Shown here: positions 41,136 to 51,316 of the stretch, in pieces
Layout: every line of letters begins with the position of its first letter
Position numbering within the stretch: position 1 is the stretch's first letter
NCBI GenBank assembly: GCA_022836915.1
Contig: CP094668.1
Span: 992,001 to 1,056,000 of the forward strand
Reading direction: 5' to 3'
Length of the DNA: 64,000 nt
Origin: Paenibacillus sp. OVF10
Lineage (GTDB): Bacteria > Bacillota > Bacilli > Paenibacillales > Paenibacillaceae
Made by a program: the position numbers and the translations under genes
Notes under the pieces: generated by a model
Told to the model about the DNA's origin: nothing
The model's input: only the letters and a program-made list of their open reading frames with translations
The model's database searches: none

Positions 41136-42002
41136 TTAGTATCTTTCCAGAATCGTTTGTGTTTTCAAGCCATCTGCAGGAATCAGCCAGTTGTTGTTCT
41201 CCAGCAATTGCAGCAGTTGGGTACGCAGTCCGGATACGGCTACAGCATCATCGGTTTTGAAAGAAACCTCTACGATATTCTCAATACCTGTACCTGCTGC
41301 GTCACGGATCGGCCATACTTCGAGTGTAAGCTCTTGACCATTCCATGTACCTTCATAACGTTGGAATGTGATTGGACCATATGCACGGGATTGTGTAAGC
41401 TGCTGTTTACCCCAGTTGGAGGCAGTCCAGTTTTTCAATTTGCCCGGAAGCTTGTCCAGCAACATGTTTAAGGCTTCTTGCTCTGAAGGAAGTTGAACAC
41501 CTGTTGCTTTGGTATCGACTTTTTTGGTGTTGGAGAAGCTCAGCGTCTGTTTGCCATATCCCCAATCGATTTCAGCCTCGTAGTTATCATCCGATTTATC
41601 GAAACCCTCTTGATTAGCCAGAGTCAGCGCTGCGTTGATGTCGCCATTGATTACAGGGTAGCGTTTTTTATAAGTCAATTCGTAGTTATTCTTGTCATCC
41701 TTTTTGCGAAAACGAACGTTCCATCCTTGTTGATCCAATCCGAGAGCATTGGTGTCGAAGTACTCTACGTTAATGTTTCTTGCCGTGGAACTCAGGCCGA
41801 GTGTCTGAATCACTTCACTGCGTGGTGTCCCATCTGTATTCAATACAAGTTCCGGCTTGGCCAGAAACTTCACTTCATAAGCAGGAACGGCATTGGCAGC
41901 AGCTGAAGCCTGGGGTGCTCCCAGAAACGTCAGTCCACTTCCCAATGTTACGATGCTCAGCATGAATGAGGCGGTTACCTTTTTCCACTTTTTCAAAACC
42001 AA
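41136..42002 (-). CDS. Secreted protein with CYTH-like fold
   Basis: 288 residues. A Sec signal peptide (basic KKWKK, hydrophobic core, APQASAAANA cleavage region, residues ~1-37) precedes a domain that reads like a CYTH/triphosphate-tunnel barrel: YEVKFLAKPEL, VEYFDTNALGLDQQGWNVRF, NYELTYKKRYPV, NYEAEIDWGYGKQ. The ExExK signature is degenerate. The start is TTG at 42002 behind AGGAGAG. Similar secreted proteins are annotated as hypothetical. Possible roles include polyphosphate or nucleotide binding, but this is speculative. Confidence 0.6.
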   Translation of the reverse strand: MVLKKWKKVTASFMLSIVTLGSGLTFLGAPQASAAANAVPAYEVKFLAKPELVLNTDGTPRSEVIQTLGLSSTARNINVEYFDTNALGLDQQGWNVRFRKKDDKNNYELTYKKRYPVINGDINAALTLANQEGFDKSDDNYEAEIDWGYGKQTLSFSNTKKVDTKATGVQLPSEQEALNMLLDKLPGKLKNWTASNWGKQQLTQSRAYGPITFQRYEGTWNGQELTLEVWPIRDAAGTGIENIVEVSFKTDDAVAVSGLRTQLLQLLENNNWLIPADGLKTQTILERY

Positions 42003-42143
42003 TCACTCTCCTAATCTGGATTAACGTACAGATCCCACTTTATCGCCCGAGTATCTGAAAGCGATTAAAGGGAAGCGCACATTGCGTTAACCCTGCATAG
42101 ATTTGATGAATGGCAAACGATAGTTTATAGCGGATCAAGGCAA

Positions 42144-43051
42144 TCAGCCATGGAAAATGGGGAAGCCGTGACTCACCTCTCGCAGCACTTCTTTGAAGCG
42201 GTTTACCTGAACTGAAGGGTGGCGGTCCTTGTTATGTACGGTGTATATATGGCGTGGTGCCTGCTCTCCGGGAATGGGAAGAACTTGAATGAGCCCGTGC
42301 TGTTCCTCCCACTGTACCGCCATCCGAGACATGAATGAGACATGCCCCCCGATTAACACGAGCTGTTTGATCGCTTCCAGGGAATCCATCTCCACCGTAC
42401 TCCGCAAACGAATGTCATGTTGCGCAAGCCATTGATTGGTTAACCGACGAGTACTGGATTCATTGCCATGTAAAGCAAAAGGAATCTGTGCGATATGATC
42501 AGGTGTTAATGCATCCTTCTGGGCCAACCCATGTTGTGGAGAACAGATCAATACTAAGTCATCTTCACACAGCGTCTCAGCTTGCAGGGCGGGTCCAACA
42601 AATGGCTCGGAAGAGATCACCCCAGATCAATCTGATGCCTAATTAACATTTCGCGAATAACAGGTGATGGTTTGACGGATAAGACGATACGAATGCCCGG
42701 GAATTCCTGCGAAAAGGTATTGAGTATGGTGGGCAGCAAATATGTAGCCGGTACATAGCTTGCTCCAATGTGCAGGGTGCCCCGATAGAGACTGTCATAT
42801 TCTTTTACGACCCGTCGTGCCTCTTGGGTCAGAGCATTGATTTTGACGGAATAATGGAGCAGAGCTTGTCCAGCCTCGGTTAGAAAGGTCTTTCCACTGC
42901 GCGATTCAAATAATCGCACACCCATCTCTTCCTCCAATGACTTCATATGAAATGTAACGGTAGGTTGCTTGATCCCCAGTAACTCGGCCACGCTTGTCAT
43001 GTGATGATGCTTGTCGATCAGCTCAACAATTTGCAATTTGATCAGATTCAA
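42144..43051 (-). CDS. LysR-family transcriptional regulator (frame broken once)
   Basis: About 302 residues after correction. N-terminal winged HTH (TSVAELLGIKQPTVTFHMKS, residues ~19-38) and a substrate-binding domain (RGTLHIGASYVPATYLLP). The frame breaks at the C-run 42620-42623: with one extra base, HQIDLG joins VISSEPFVGPAL. The TTG start has GAGAGGAG upstream. It is divergent from the Fbp-type ABC operon at 43457, which it probably controls; a 15-base dyad at 43314 is a candidate site. Confidence 0.87.
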
Positions 43052-43137
43052 TGTTCCAACACTCCTCTCACTTCTACTAGCCCCAATATATAAGATGATC
43101 TAATGTTTTTCATAAAGACGGAGAGTACAGAACCAAT

Positions 43138-43280
43138 CTGAAGAAGCGGAGCCAAAAGCTTTCTGGAAGAAAGCTGCTTCGAAGCATATGCTTCGCCTTT
43201 ATCCCCGGATTTCTCCTTCATAAAGGGAATATAAGAAATCTGGGGATAACAGCGATCGGAAGATGGTGCTGTAATCGGAG
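43138..43280 (+). repeat. Dispersed intergenic repeat, copy 2, with nested palindromic insertion
   Basis: The first 40 bases match copy 1 (902-941) with three mismatches and the last ~25 bases match its tail. Between them lie about 78 extra bases that are themselves palindromic: CGAAGCATATGCTTCG, then TTATCCCCGGATTTCT facing AGAAATCTGGGGATAA. The rest of the 405-base LysR/ABC gap (43052-43456) holds only the dyad at 43314. Confidence 0.65.
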
Positions 43281-43313
43281 CGACAAAATGAAAATTAATT
43301 TAATTCACCTACT

Positions 43314-43328
43314 ATAGATTTAATCTAT
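43314..43328. promoter_or_regulatory. Candidate LysR-type operator
   Basis: ATAGATTTAATCTAT, a dyad with 6-base arms and a 3-base centre in the divergent promoter region. LysR regulators commonly bind T-N11-A dyads of this size. Confidence 0.45.
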
Positions 43329-43456
43329 GAACATCAACAGAATTCATCTAAAAAGTTAATTCCAATTTTACATACAAGACATACAACTCGCGAAAGCGGA
43401 CGTTAGACTGAGAACAGTGCAAGAGATCAAGTAACAGAAGACAGGCAGGGATGCTT

Positions 43457-44471
43457 ATGAAATTAGAGATGACAGGAATTCAAAAATCATTTAATCAAAC
43501 ACCCGCACTGCTGCCGACAGATCTAACGCTTGAACATGGAAAGTTCACGACCCTGCTCGGCCCATCGGGCTGTGGCAAAACAACACTGCTCCGCATGTTG
43601 GCCGGGCTGGAACAGCCGGACGCGGGGAGATTTGTGCAGATGGTCAGTGTATCTACTCTGCGGCGAAGCGGATTGATATACCAACACACAAGCGTAATCT
43701 GGGCATGGTGTTTCAGGATTTTGCATTATGGCCGCATATGACCGTATACGAAAATGTAGCGTTTGGCCTGAAGGCCGGAAAACAGAAATCTGATCTCCGG
43801 CAAAAGGTGAATGAAGCACTTGGTATGGTTCGCCTGCAAGGCATGGAAGATCGATATCCTCATCAGCTATCTGGTGGACAGCAGCAACGGGTTGCTTTTG
43901 CCAGAGCCGTAGCGGTCAGACCTGGTGTGATCCTGTTTGATGAGCCACTGAGTGCACTGGATGCTGTACTCCGGGAAGAGATGCGGATTGAGATGATGTC
44001 GCTGGTTCGGGACATGGGGCTGACTGCGCTGTACGTCACACATGATCAGATTGAAGCGATGTCGATGTCGGATGAGATTGTGGTGATGCAGAAGGGTCGG
44101 ATATTGCAAAAGGAAGTCCGGAAACGATATATTCGGCGCCGAGTGATCCATATGTCGCTTCGTTTATCGGAAAGTCCAACTGGCTCACGCCTAATCAATC
44201 GATGGTGCGACCAGAGCATGTCACTTGGAACAAAACAGGCCATGATGATCTGTGTTATCCGGGGACGGTACTTAGTGTCAGCTATGTAGGTGAGCGCTAT
44301 GAAGTACGAGTGCAGATGGAAGGGCTGGGCGTATGGACAGCCTATATGAACCAAAGAGTGCGCGTAGGGGAGCGGGTGCAGCTCTATGTAACCCCTGAGC
44401 GGATATGCCGAATGGACGGTTATGACCACCCGAGTATGAAGCAGAACGAAGCGATCGCAGTGGCATATTAA
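43457..44471 (+). CDS. Fbp/Pot-type ABC transporter ATP-binding protein (frame broken twice)
   Basis: About 338 residues after correction. Walker A is [15 protein letters not shown], followed by the Q-loop [14 protein letters not shown], the signature [14 protein letters not shown], Walker [13 protein letters not shown] and the H-loop [15 protein letters not shown]-like C-terminus contains [10 protein letters not shown]. Breaks: G-run 43624-43627 (one G missing) and 44112-44113 (one G missing; fixed reading [20 protein letters not shown]). It energises the permease encoded two genes downstream. ATG 43457 or 43451; the ribosome binding site GCAGGG is weak. Confidence 0.9.
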
Positions 44472-44544
44472 ATTGTTGAACAAGCACGCAGTTGGAAGCA
44501 GAAGTACACATTTTTTTATAAGAAACCAGGGGAGATGGACGAAT

Positions 44545-45618
44545 ATGTTGGGTATGAAGACACGGAAAAAGAGCGCAATGCTGTTATTAACAGCGGTAAT
44601 GAGTATCAGTTTGTTCGGATGTAGTACAGGGAACACAACCACAGGCAATGCGGCACAACCCGCGGGTGAGGGAAACACAGCAGCAGCGGCGGAAACAACG
44701 AAACCGGCTGGTGGCAAGTTGGTCTTGTACAGTGCTGGCCCACAGAAGCTGGCGGATAACATCGTGAGTGGATTTACGGACAAAACGGGGATCGAAGTTG
44801 AGATGTTCCAGGGAACGACAGGCAAAATTCTGGCTCGTATGGAAGCTGAGAAATCCAATCCGGTGGCAGACGTTGTAATCCTGGCCTCTTTACCTTCAGC
44901 ACAGGCTTTGAAAGCGGATGGACTGACTATGCCTTACCCCGAAGCAGCCAATGCAGACAAGCTGAACAAGGATTGGTCGGATGCAGAAGGTAATTATTTT
45001 AGCAGCAGTGCTTCCGCACTGGGTATTGTGTATAACACCAAACTAGTATCTACACCACCAACAAGTTGGGCAGAGCTGGCTACGCCTGCGTGGAAAGATG
45101 CAGTGAACATTCCCGACCCAACATTATCAGGTTCAGCACTCGACTTCATCACAGGATACCTGAGTGCAAATGGTGAAAAAGGATGGGATCTGCTGAGTGC
45201 CTATAAAGCCAATGGTGTAGCGATGGCAGGCGCCAATCAGGAAGCATTGGATCCGGTCATTACGGGTGCCAAAAGCATCGTAGCAGCAGGTGTGGACTAC
45301 ATGGCGTATTCCTCTAAAGCAAAAGGTGAACCACTGGATATCGTATACCCTGAGGAAGGCACGGTAATCAGCCCAAGACCGGCAGCGATTCTGAAATCCA
45401 GTCCAAATGTAGAGAATGCCAAAGCGTTCATTGACTACCTGTTGTCCGATGAAGCTCAGAAGCTCGTTGCAGATGCCTATCTGATTCCGGGCCGCGAAGA
45501 CATTGAAGCGACTAACCGTGCCAATGTGAAGGATATTCCACAGCTTAAAGTGGACTGGAACTGGATGAGCGAACATGGCGAAGAGACAGCGGCGCGTTTT
45601 TCCGAGACTTTTAAATAA
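44545..45618 (+). CDS. Fe3+/phosphonate-type ABC transporter substrate-binding lipoprotein
   Basis: 357 residues. Lipoprotein signal with ISLFGCS (Cys ~22) and a Thr/Ala-rich linker. The domain is a family 1 binding protein of the FbpA/AfuA/PhnS kind: KLVLYSAGPQKLADNIV, ADVVILASLPSAQAL, SALGIVYNTKL, and the closing SPNVENAKAFIDYLLS. The ligand could be ferric iron, 2-aminoethylphosphonate or another small anion; sequence alone does not decide. ATG 44545 follows AGGGGAGA. Confidence 0.87.
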   Translation: MLGMKTRKKSAMLLLTAVMSISLFGCSTGNTTTGNAAQPAGEGNTAAAAETTKPAGGKLVLYSAGPQKLADNIVSGFTDKTGIEVEMFQGTTGKILARMEAEKSNPVADVVILASLPSAQALKADGLTMPYPEAANADKLNKDWSDAEGNYFSSSASALGIVYNTKLVSTPPTSWAELATPAWKDAVNIPDPTLSGSALDFITGYLSANGEKGWDLLSAYKANGVAMAGANQEALDPVITGAKSIVAAGVDYMAYSSKAKGEPLDIVYPEEGTVISPRPAAILKSSPNVENAKAFIDYLLSDEAQKLVADAYLIPGREDIEATNRANVKDIPQLKVDWNWMSEHGEETAARFSETFK

Positions 45619-45684
45619 TAGGATAGAGACAACTAGGCAAAAGGAATACCTGCTGTCTGTGGAAAGTCATGTGAGGTGAACGTA

Positions 45685-47370
45685 GTGAAACCTGTTGTAT
45701 TGGACAACAACCGAATTTTTCGGAGAGTGGGCGTGATTCTGGCCCTCTTTCTGCTGACCATAAGCATTGGTGTGCCGCTCTTGATGATCTTCTGGCAAAG
45801 TGTGTATCCGGAAGGACAATGGGACTGGATGGCTCCGATTCGCACGATTACAGGTCATCATCTATCGGGTGTATTGCTGAATTCCGTCTGGCTTGGCATC
45901 TGCGTTGTAGCGGTAACCACGCTGCTGGCGCTGCCGCTGGCCTGGATGATGGCGAAGACTCGGATGGGTGAGCATCGCTGGGTCGATGTAATCCTGATGA
46001 TTCCGTTCATGACCCCGCCGTATATCGGATCGATGGGCTGGATTTTGTTTATGCAAAAAGGGGGATATCTCCAGCAATGGGTGCCCTCATCTGCGGGCTG
46101 GAGTGAGCTGTTCTTCAGCTTCTGGGGCATGGTGCTCATCATGAGCTTGCACCTGTTCCCGTTCCTGTATCTGCTGCTTCGAGATGCGTTGATCCGCATC
46201 GGTGGCAATCTGGAAGAAGCGGGAGCTGTGCACGGTGCACGTGCAGGTTACCGTTTCAGACGTATTATTTTACCCTTATTGTTGTCGTCTTACGGCATGG
46301 GGATCATGCTGGTCTTTGTCAAAACGATTGCGGAATTCGGAACACCGGCAACCTTCGGGCGCAAGATTGGCTACTATGTTATGACCTCCGAAATTCATAA
46401 GTACATCTCCAGTTGGCCGATTGACTTCGGCAAGGCGACTTCGCTGGCATCGGTGCTGCTGTCCGTCTGTCTGGTGATGTGGTATATGCAGTCTGCCATG
46501 AGCCGGAAGTTCACGTATCGTCTGGTTGGTGGCAAAGGACAACGTTCGAAGCGATATTCTCTTCGTGGCGGGGCTGGATGGTTATGTGGGGCGTATCTTG
46601 CAATCCTATTGATCCTGTCGGTAGGTATTCCGTATTTCTCCATCATCGCCGCTTCGACCATGAAGTTACGGGGATCGGGAATTGCTCTTGATAATCTCAC
46701 CTTGGATCATTACAAGGAGCTGTTATCTTGGGGATCGGTGAGTATGAAGGCCATCGGGAACAGTCTGGGATTATCCCTCGCGGCTTCAACCGTTGCTGTT
46801 ATTATCGGTACGGGTTTTGCTCTCGCGATTGGCAGATCATCTTCATTCATGCAGCGTGTGATTGACTTGTTCAGTCTGTTGCCTAATACGGTGCCGGGCA
46901 TCGTGATGGTCGTGGGTCTGATTCTCTTCTGGAACTCACCCTGGATGCCAGTCACGTTGTATAACACCTACGGCATGGTTGTGCTCACGTACGTTGTTCT
47001 CTTCTTGCCTTACACCGTGCAGTATGTAAAATCGAGCTTTACCCAGATTGACGGAACGTTGTTCCAGGCTGGGCAAGTGTTTGGCGGGAAACCGCTGTAT
47101 ATTCTGCGGCGAATCCTGATCCCGCTAATCCTGCCCGGCATGCTGGCCGGCTGGATGATGACCTTTACGATTGCTACCCGGGAGCTGGTAGGTTCGTTGT
47201 TGATTCTTCCGCCGTCGATGCAGACGTCGGCTACGTATATTTTTGCCCAGTTCGAACAAGGTCAGGTATCCCTCGGAATGGCGATGGCCGTTGTAACTGT
47301 AGGCATGACGGTGCTGATGCTGCTGGGAATCGAACTGTTGAATTCAAAGAGAAAGTGGAATGCATCATGA
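45685..47370 (+). CDS. Fbp-type ABC transporter permease, fused double permease
   Basis: 561 residues with about twelve membrane helices. It is two BPD_transp_1 domains in tandem, each with its own EAA loop: EEAGAVHGARAGYRFRRIIL (residues ~178-197) and QAGQVFGGKPLYILRRILIP (second half). This is the FbpB/SfuB architecture. GTG 45685 follows AGGTGA; GTG 45676 is also in frame. The end overlaps the MBL hydrolase start by ATGA, so the two are translationally coupled. Confidence 0.9.
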   Translation: MKPVVLDNNRIFRRVGVILALFLLTISIGVPLLMIFWQSVYPEGQWDWMAPIRTITGHHLSGVLLNSVWLGICVVAVTTLLALPLAWMMAKTRMGEHRWVDVILMIPFMTPPYIGSMGWILFMQKGGYLQQWVPSSAGWSELFFSFWGMVLIMSLHLFPFLYLLLRDALIRIGGNLEEAGAVHGARAGYRFRRIILPLLLSSYGMGIMLVFVKTIAEFGTPATFGRKIGYYVMTSEIHKYISSWPIDFGKATSLASVLLSVCLVMWYMQSAMSRKFTYRLVGGKGQRSKRYSLRGGAGWLCGAYLAILLILSVGIPYFSIIAASTMKLRGSGIALDNLTLDHYKELLSWGSVSMKAIGNSLGLSLAASTVAVIIGTGFALAIGRSSSFMQRVIDLFSLLPNTVPGIVMVVGLILFWNSPWMPVTLYNTYGMVVLTYVVLFLPYTVQYVKSSFTQIDGTLFQAGQVFGGKPLYILRRILIPLILPGMLAGWMMTFTIATRELVGSLLILPPSMQTSATYIFAQFEQGQVSLGMAMAVVTVGMTVLMLLGIELLNSKRKWNAS

Positions 47371-48954
47371 TCAAACTGAACGTATGGGGCGGTGCAGGGG
47401 AACATGGGCGTTCCGCCTATCTCCTGAGCGGGAGCGGGTTTCGCCTTTTGCTGGATTGTGGTGTGAAAAAGAAGGCACAGGCCAGTATCCGCTGATTGAT
47501 CCGGAGATTGTCCCACAACTGGACGCGGTCCTCTTGTCCCACGCCCATGAGGATCATTCGGTCGCCATCCCTTTGCTGTATAAGATGGGCTACCAGGGTG
47601 AAGTGTGGACGACGAGAGAGACGAGGCGCAGCTGCGTACGTATTTTGCCAACTGGCGTAGGTTTGTAGAGCGTATAGGCGAAGAACTTCCTTATGATGAA
47701 GTAGATGAGCAGGCTATTCGTTATCGGTATCTGGAAGATGAGGTCGTATCCCAAACCTGGTTTGAACCTTTTCCCGAAGTAAAAGTGATATGGGGCCGGA
47801 GTGGACATCTGGCCGGATCGGTGTGGTTTGGGGTTGAAATGGAAGGTAAGCGGATTTTCTACTCCGGGGACTACACGTCCGAGTCGATGCTTTTACAGGA
47901 GGATTGTCCAGCGGAGGCATTCTGGCAGACAAACATGCTTCGTGAGAATCCTGTGTTCGATGCTCCGAGCAGCGAACGGTGGGGTACGGAGGAACTAATC
48001 GCCATAAATAGTGGGAAAAAGACTGGAGAATTCATAACGTCACAAGATCAGACATCTGTTGCATCAAAGGCATCGTCAAGAACACTTGTATCCATGGAGA
48101 TACCCATGAAGCAGGGAAATTTCACATCGAACGGAGCAGATGGAGCAGGCAGAGCAAACGTAGCAAGCGGAGCAGATAGAGCAGCAATATCTTCCGTCGG
48201 GCTAGTGGATCTGGCGATCGTTGATGCTGCCTACGGTACGGACGAGGATACACAGGCCGACAAACTGGAACAGCTTGAACGAGCCATTCGCCAGACGATT
48301 GCTCAAGGCGGAAAGGTGCTCTTACCCATGCCTGTCGTAGGTCGTGGACAGGAGATCATACTGTGGGCACAGCAACAATTCCCGGCTATCCCAATCGTAG
48401 TAGAACACGGGCTGGTAGACGGCATGAAGCAGCTTATGCATGTTCCGTATTGGTTGAGGGAGAAGGGAGAGCATGTCATCGGAAGTTCGTTGAAAGACAA
48501 AATTGATGGCTTTCTGACTGGACGAGGATGGGATCTGCCTACGACCACCCAAGAGCGGGAACAACTGTTGGAACATCATGCTGCTTCGCTATGGTTCATT
48601 CCGGACGGCATGATGCAGTCCTCGCTTGCCCGTTGGTATTATAGTCAATTATCGGATAGGGAGGAGAATCTGATTCTGCTCACCGGGCATGTTGCTCATG
48701 GTACATTTGCTGATAAGCTGCTACGGGTTCCTGACAAGTATGGAGTGTGTGTGGTGCGGAAAATACGTTATAAAGTGCATCAGGGCTGGAAGGATGTTGA
48801 AAGGATGCTGCATCAGGTTCCAGCAAGGCATACGGTCCTTGTGCATACTGACCGGGCAGAGACGGACCGTTTAAAAGAAGGTTTGCTCAGAAATAGCCCG
48901 TCACCGGGAACAGTTATACATTCACTGTCTGCTGGTGACGAGCTATATGTGTGA
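47367..48954 (+). CDS. MBL-fold / beta-CASP metallo-hydrolase (frame broken twice)
   Basis: About 530 residues after correction. The N-terminal metallo-beta-lactamase domain has VWGGAGEHGRSAYLL and the metal motif LLSHAHEDHS. The later part includes FYSGDYTSES and IVDAAYGTDEDT, then beta-CASP-like VLLPMPVVGRGQEI and LLTGHVAHGTFAD, as in RNA exonuclease-type MBL proteins. Breaks: A-run 47466-47470 and near 47610-47626, one base missing each. A low-complexity stretch (residues ~215-275, Ala/Gly/Ser/Asn) looks like an insertion. Its coupling to the ABC importer is unusual. Confidence 0.8.
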
Positions 48955-48987
48955 ATTGTGCATGAATCGAATTGATGCGCCAGATTG

Positions 48988-49012
48988 GAACGTCCCTGGG
49001 ACGTTCTTTTTC
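48988..49012 (+). terminator. Terminator of the ABC/MBL operon
   Basis: GAACGTCC / GGACGTTC stem with a 3-base loop, followed by TTTTT. Confidence 0.88.
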
Positions 49013-49028
49013 CATTGTTGTGTGATCT

Positions 49029-49589
49029 TTAGGGTTCGCGATGAATAGGGTGTTCCAGTTCGGCATGGCCCATCAAACTATCAACGGCTTCACCATCCAC
49101 CAGTATATCCAGGCTGTTCACTTCATCAAATTGAAACATCGTTGTAGTTAAAGCTTCCAATGCGAGCAATTCTCCACTGGTACCGAGATTGGCTTCAGCG
49201 GGGATATGAACATCCAAAGTCACTGTACCCTCAACATATTGGATAGAGAGCAATTCCACCTGCTCCCAGAGGGAAACAAGCTCCGAATCGGTGTTCGTTT
49301 GCAACGCTGCAAATGTTTTTTCATATTTTTCGGAATCATCCTTGTATTCAATTTCCTGCTCTGTTTTCTCAAGCTCAAGTACCTGAGAGTCTGCCAAATA
49401 TACATCGACGACTTGTGTATTCATTGTGCCCAGATCCACCTCCGTTTCGGATGGGTTTGGTGCCTGCACCTGTCCTCCCTGAACAGCAGGTTCATTTGAA
49501 CCGGATTGGCTCACTGGCTTCTGGGCACATCCAACTCCGATAAGGATCAAGCATGATAATATAAGTGCACAACCTAACTTCTTATTCAA
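49029..49589 (-). CDS. GerMN-domain lipoprotein
   Basis: 186 residues. Lipoprotein signal (LGCALILSCLILIGVGCAQ, Cys ~19), a Pro/Ser-rich linker and a GerMN domain (MNTQVVDVYLADSQVLELEK, VTLDVHIPAEANLG, LTTTMFQFDEVNSLDILVDG). GerM-type domains occur in spore cortex and germination proteins. TTG start at 49589 is chosen for its AAGGAAG site. It follows the cell-wall amidase on the same strand, so a role with it in cell wall or spore work is plausible. Confidence 0.82.
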   Translation of the reverse strand: MNKKLGCALILSCLILIGVGCAQKPVSQSGSNEPAVQGGQVQAPNPSETEVDLGTMNTQVVDVYLADSQVLELEKTEQEIEYKDDSEKYEKTFAALQTNTDSELVSLWEQVELLSIQYVEGTVTLDVHIPAEANLGTSGELLALEALTTTMFQFDEVNSLDILVDGEAVDSLMGHAELEHPIHREP

Positions 49590-49623
49590 AGAATCACTTC
49601 CTTCATCTGATTTATTTGATGAT

Positions 49624-51035
49624 TTATAGGCCCAAATACTCCTTGATTCCATCGGCTATCGCTTGAGCGGCTTTCATCTGAACAACTTCGGACGACATCA
49701 GTTCTTCATCGAGTACATTACTCAAGAATCCCACTTCCAAAAGCACTGCAGGCATGGTCGTGTCTCGGATTACTTCCAAGTTGCCATTTTTCACACCACG
49801 ATCTCTGAGACCCATGGCTTTCACCAAACGTTGATGAATGATAGTAGCTAATTCCTTGCTGTTACTGCGTTGATAATAATATGTCTCTGTACCTGTGGCT
49901 TGGGGGCGGACTTCACACTATTGCCATGGATAGATACAAATACATCTGCATTTAATTGATTGGCGAGCTGAACACGCTCAGGACGGGTCGGATAGGTATC
50001 ACCTTCACGAGTCATCACCAATTCGATATTAGGTTCATTGAGCAACAGGGCTTGTACTTTGTGAGCCAATGCCAGGTTGTATTCTTTTTCGGGTTTGTTC
50101 GTGATGCTGATCGTCCCCGGGTCACTGCCACCGTGTCCTGGATCGATGACCACGACCTTGCGTCCTGAATCGCCTACTGGAGTGACTGGAGCAGGTGTGA
50201 CATTGTCTCCCGCAACATTCAGATCAATAATCAGTTTATCGGCAATGATGTTCTGGCTGTACTGGACATCCTTCACATTATTCAATTCTACGACAATGCG
50301 AACTTGCGCCGGATCTCGTTTGAACAGCGAATATCTCACTTCTGTCACATTGGGATAACCGCTCACATCCAACTTGCCATTGAGTCCTTGATCCAGCGGT
50401 TGGGAGATATCACCAAAGGTTGCTCCAGGCAAGTCCACAACCAAACGATCAGGGTACTTGAGGGTCGTTACTACCGGCTGAACGGCCCCATCCGTGGATA
50501 AAACGAGCTGATTGTTGGCAAATTGGATATCGGTAACCTTAGCGGTAGACGTTGAATCCCCTTTTCCAGAACTGTTGCCTGGGTCGATAGCAGGTCCCTT
50601 ACTGGTGTTTGTTAAGTATACGATCTTGTCTTGATTGTTCCATCTTACCTTAAGCCCCATTTGTTCACTGACAAATCGAATGGGCACCACCAGCGTTTTG
50701 TTCAAAATTTGCGGTGCTGTGTTCAAAGTGACTTGTTTGTCAGCAACCATGGCTTGCTTTTGATCCACGGTTAGGGAAATCGTCTGTTGATCTTGCTGAA
50801 TTTTTACAGTGCGTGCTTGTTGGTTCCAATCGACTTTGAATTTCAAATTTTCGGCAACGACACGAATCGGGATCATCACGTTTTTATTGATAATCGTCAC
50901 CTGTACATCACTTGGGAGGACTAATTCCTCTCCATCCATAAAGATTTTTGACGTGCTTGCAGCGGCATTTCCCTGATTAGGGAGCAAAAAGAGTAAGAAC
51001 AGGCTCAGAAACAATAGTAAAATGGTTTTCTTCAT
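49624..51035 (-). CDS. N-acetylmuramoyl-L-alanine amidase with copper-amine-oxidase-like and AMIN domains (frame broken once)
   Basis: About 471 residues after correction. Signal peptide (residues 1-25), then two StcE/CuAmineOxidase_N1-type repeats (VMIPIRVVAENLKFKVDW and LVVPIRFVSEQMGLKVRW), an AMIN domain (~155-275), and a C-terminal Amidase_3 domain with zinc ligands in VIDPGHGGSDPG, the Glu after NKPE, and VSIHGNS. The catalytic Glu lies in AVLLEVGFLSN. The frame breaks at the plus G-run 49902-49906; one extra base gives APQATGTETYYYQRSNSKEL. It cuts the stem peptide from MurNAc outside the cell. Confidence 0.9.
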
Positions 51036-51316
51036 TATGCACCTCGACTAGTATTAGATCTATATATGACTACCAAAATATACCTACATATTATAAACGG
51101 TAAAAATGTAAAAATGTTTCTCTTCTGATATCTAATTATCAATTGATGGAGGAAAACGTGATGTGTGATCGTAAATGGGATGAATATCTCTCTTTTATTT
51201 TCAATAATGTAATTAAATTTCATATAATGTTTGACTTGTAAAATTTAATATCATATACTGGGTGAAATTATGGCAGGATGACGTGTTCATCGGGTCTTGC
51301 AGGAGGTTGGAAGTGG

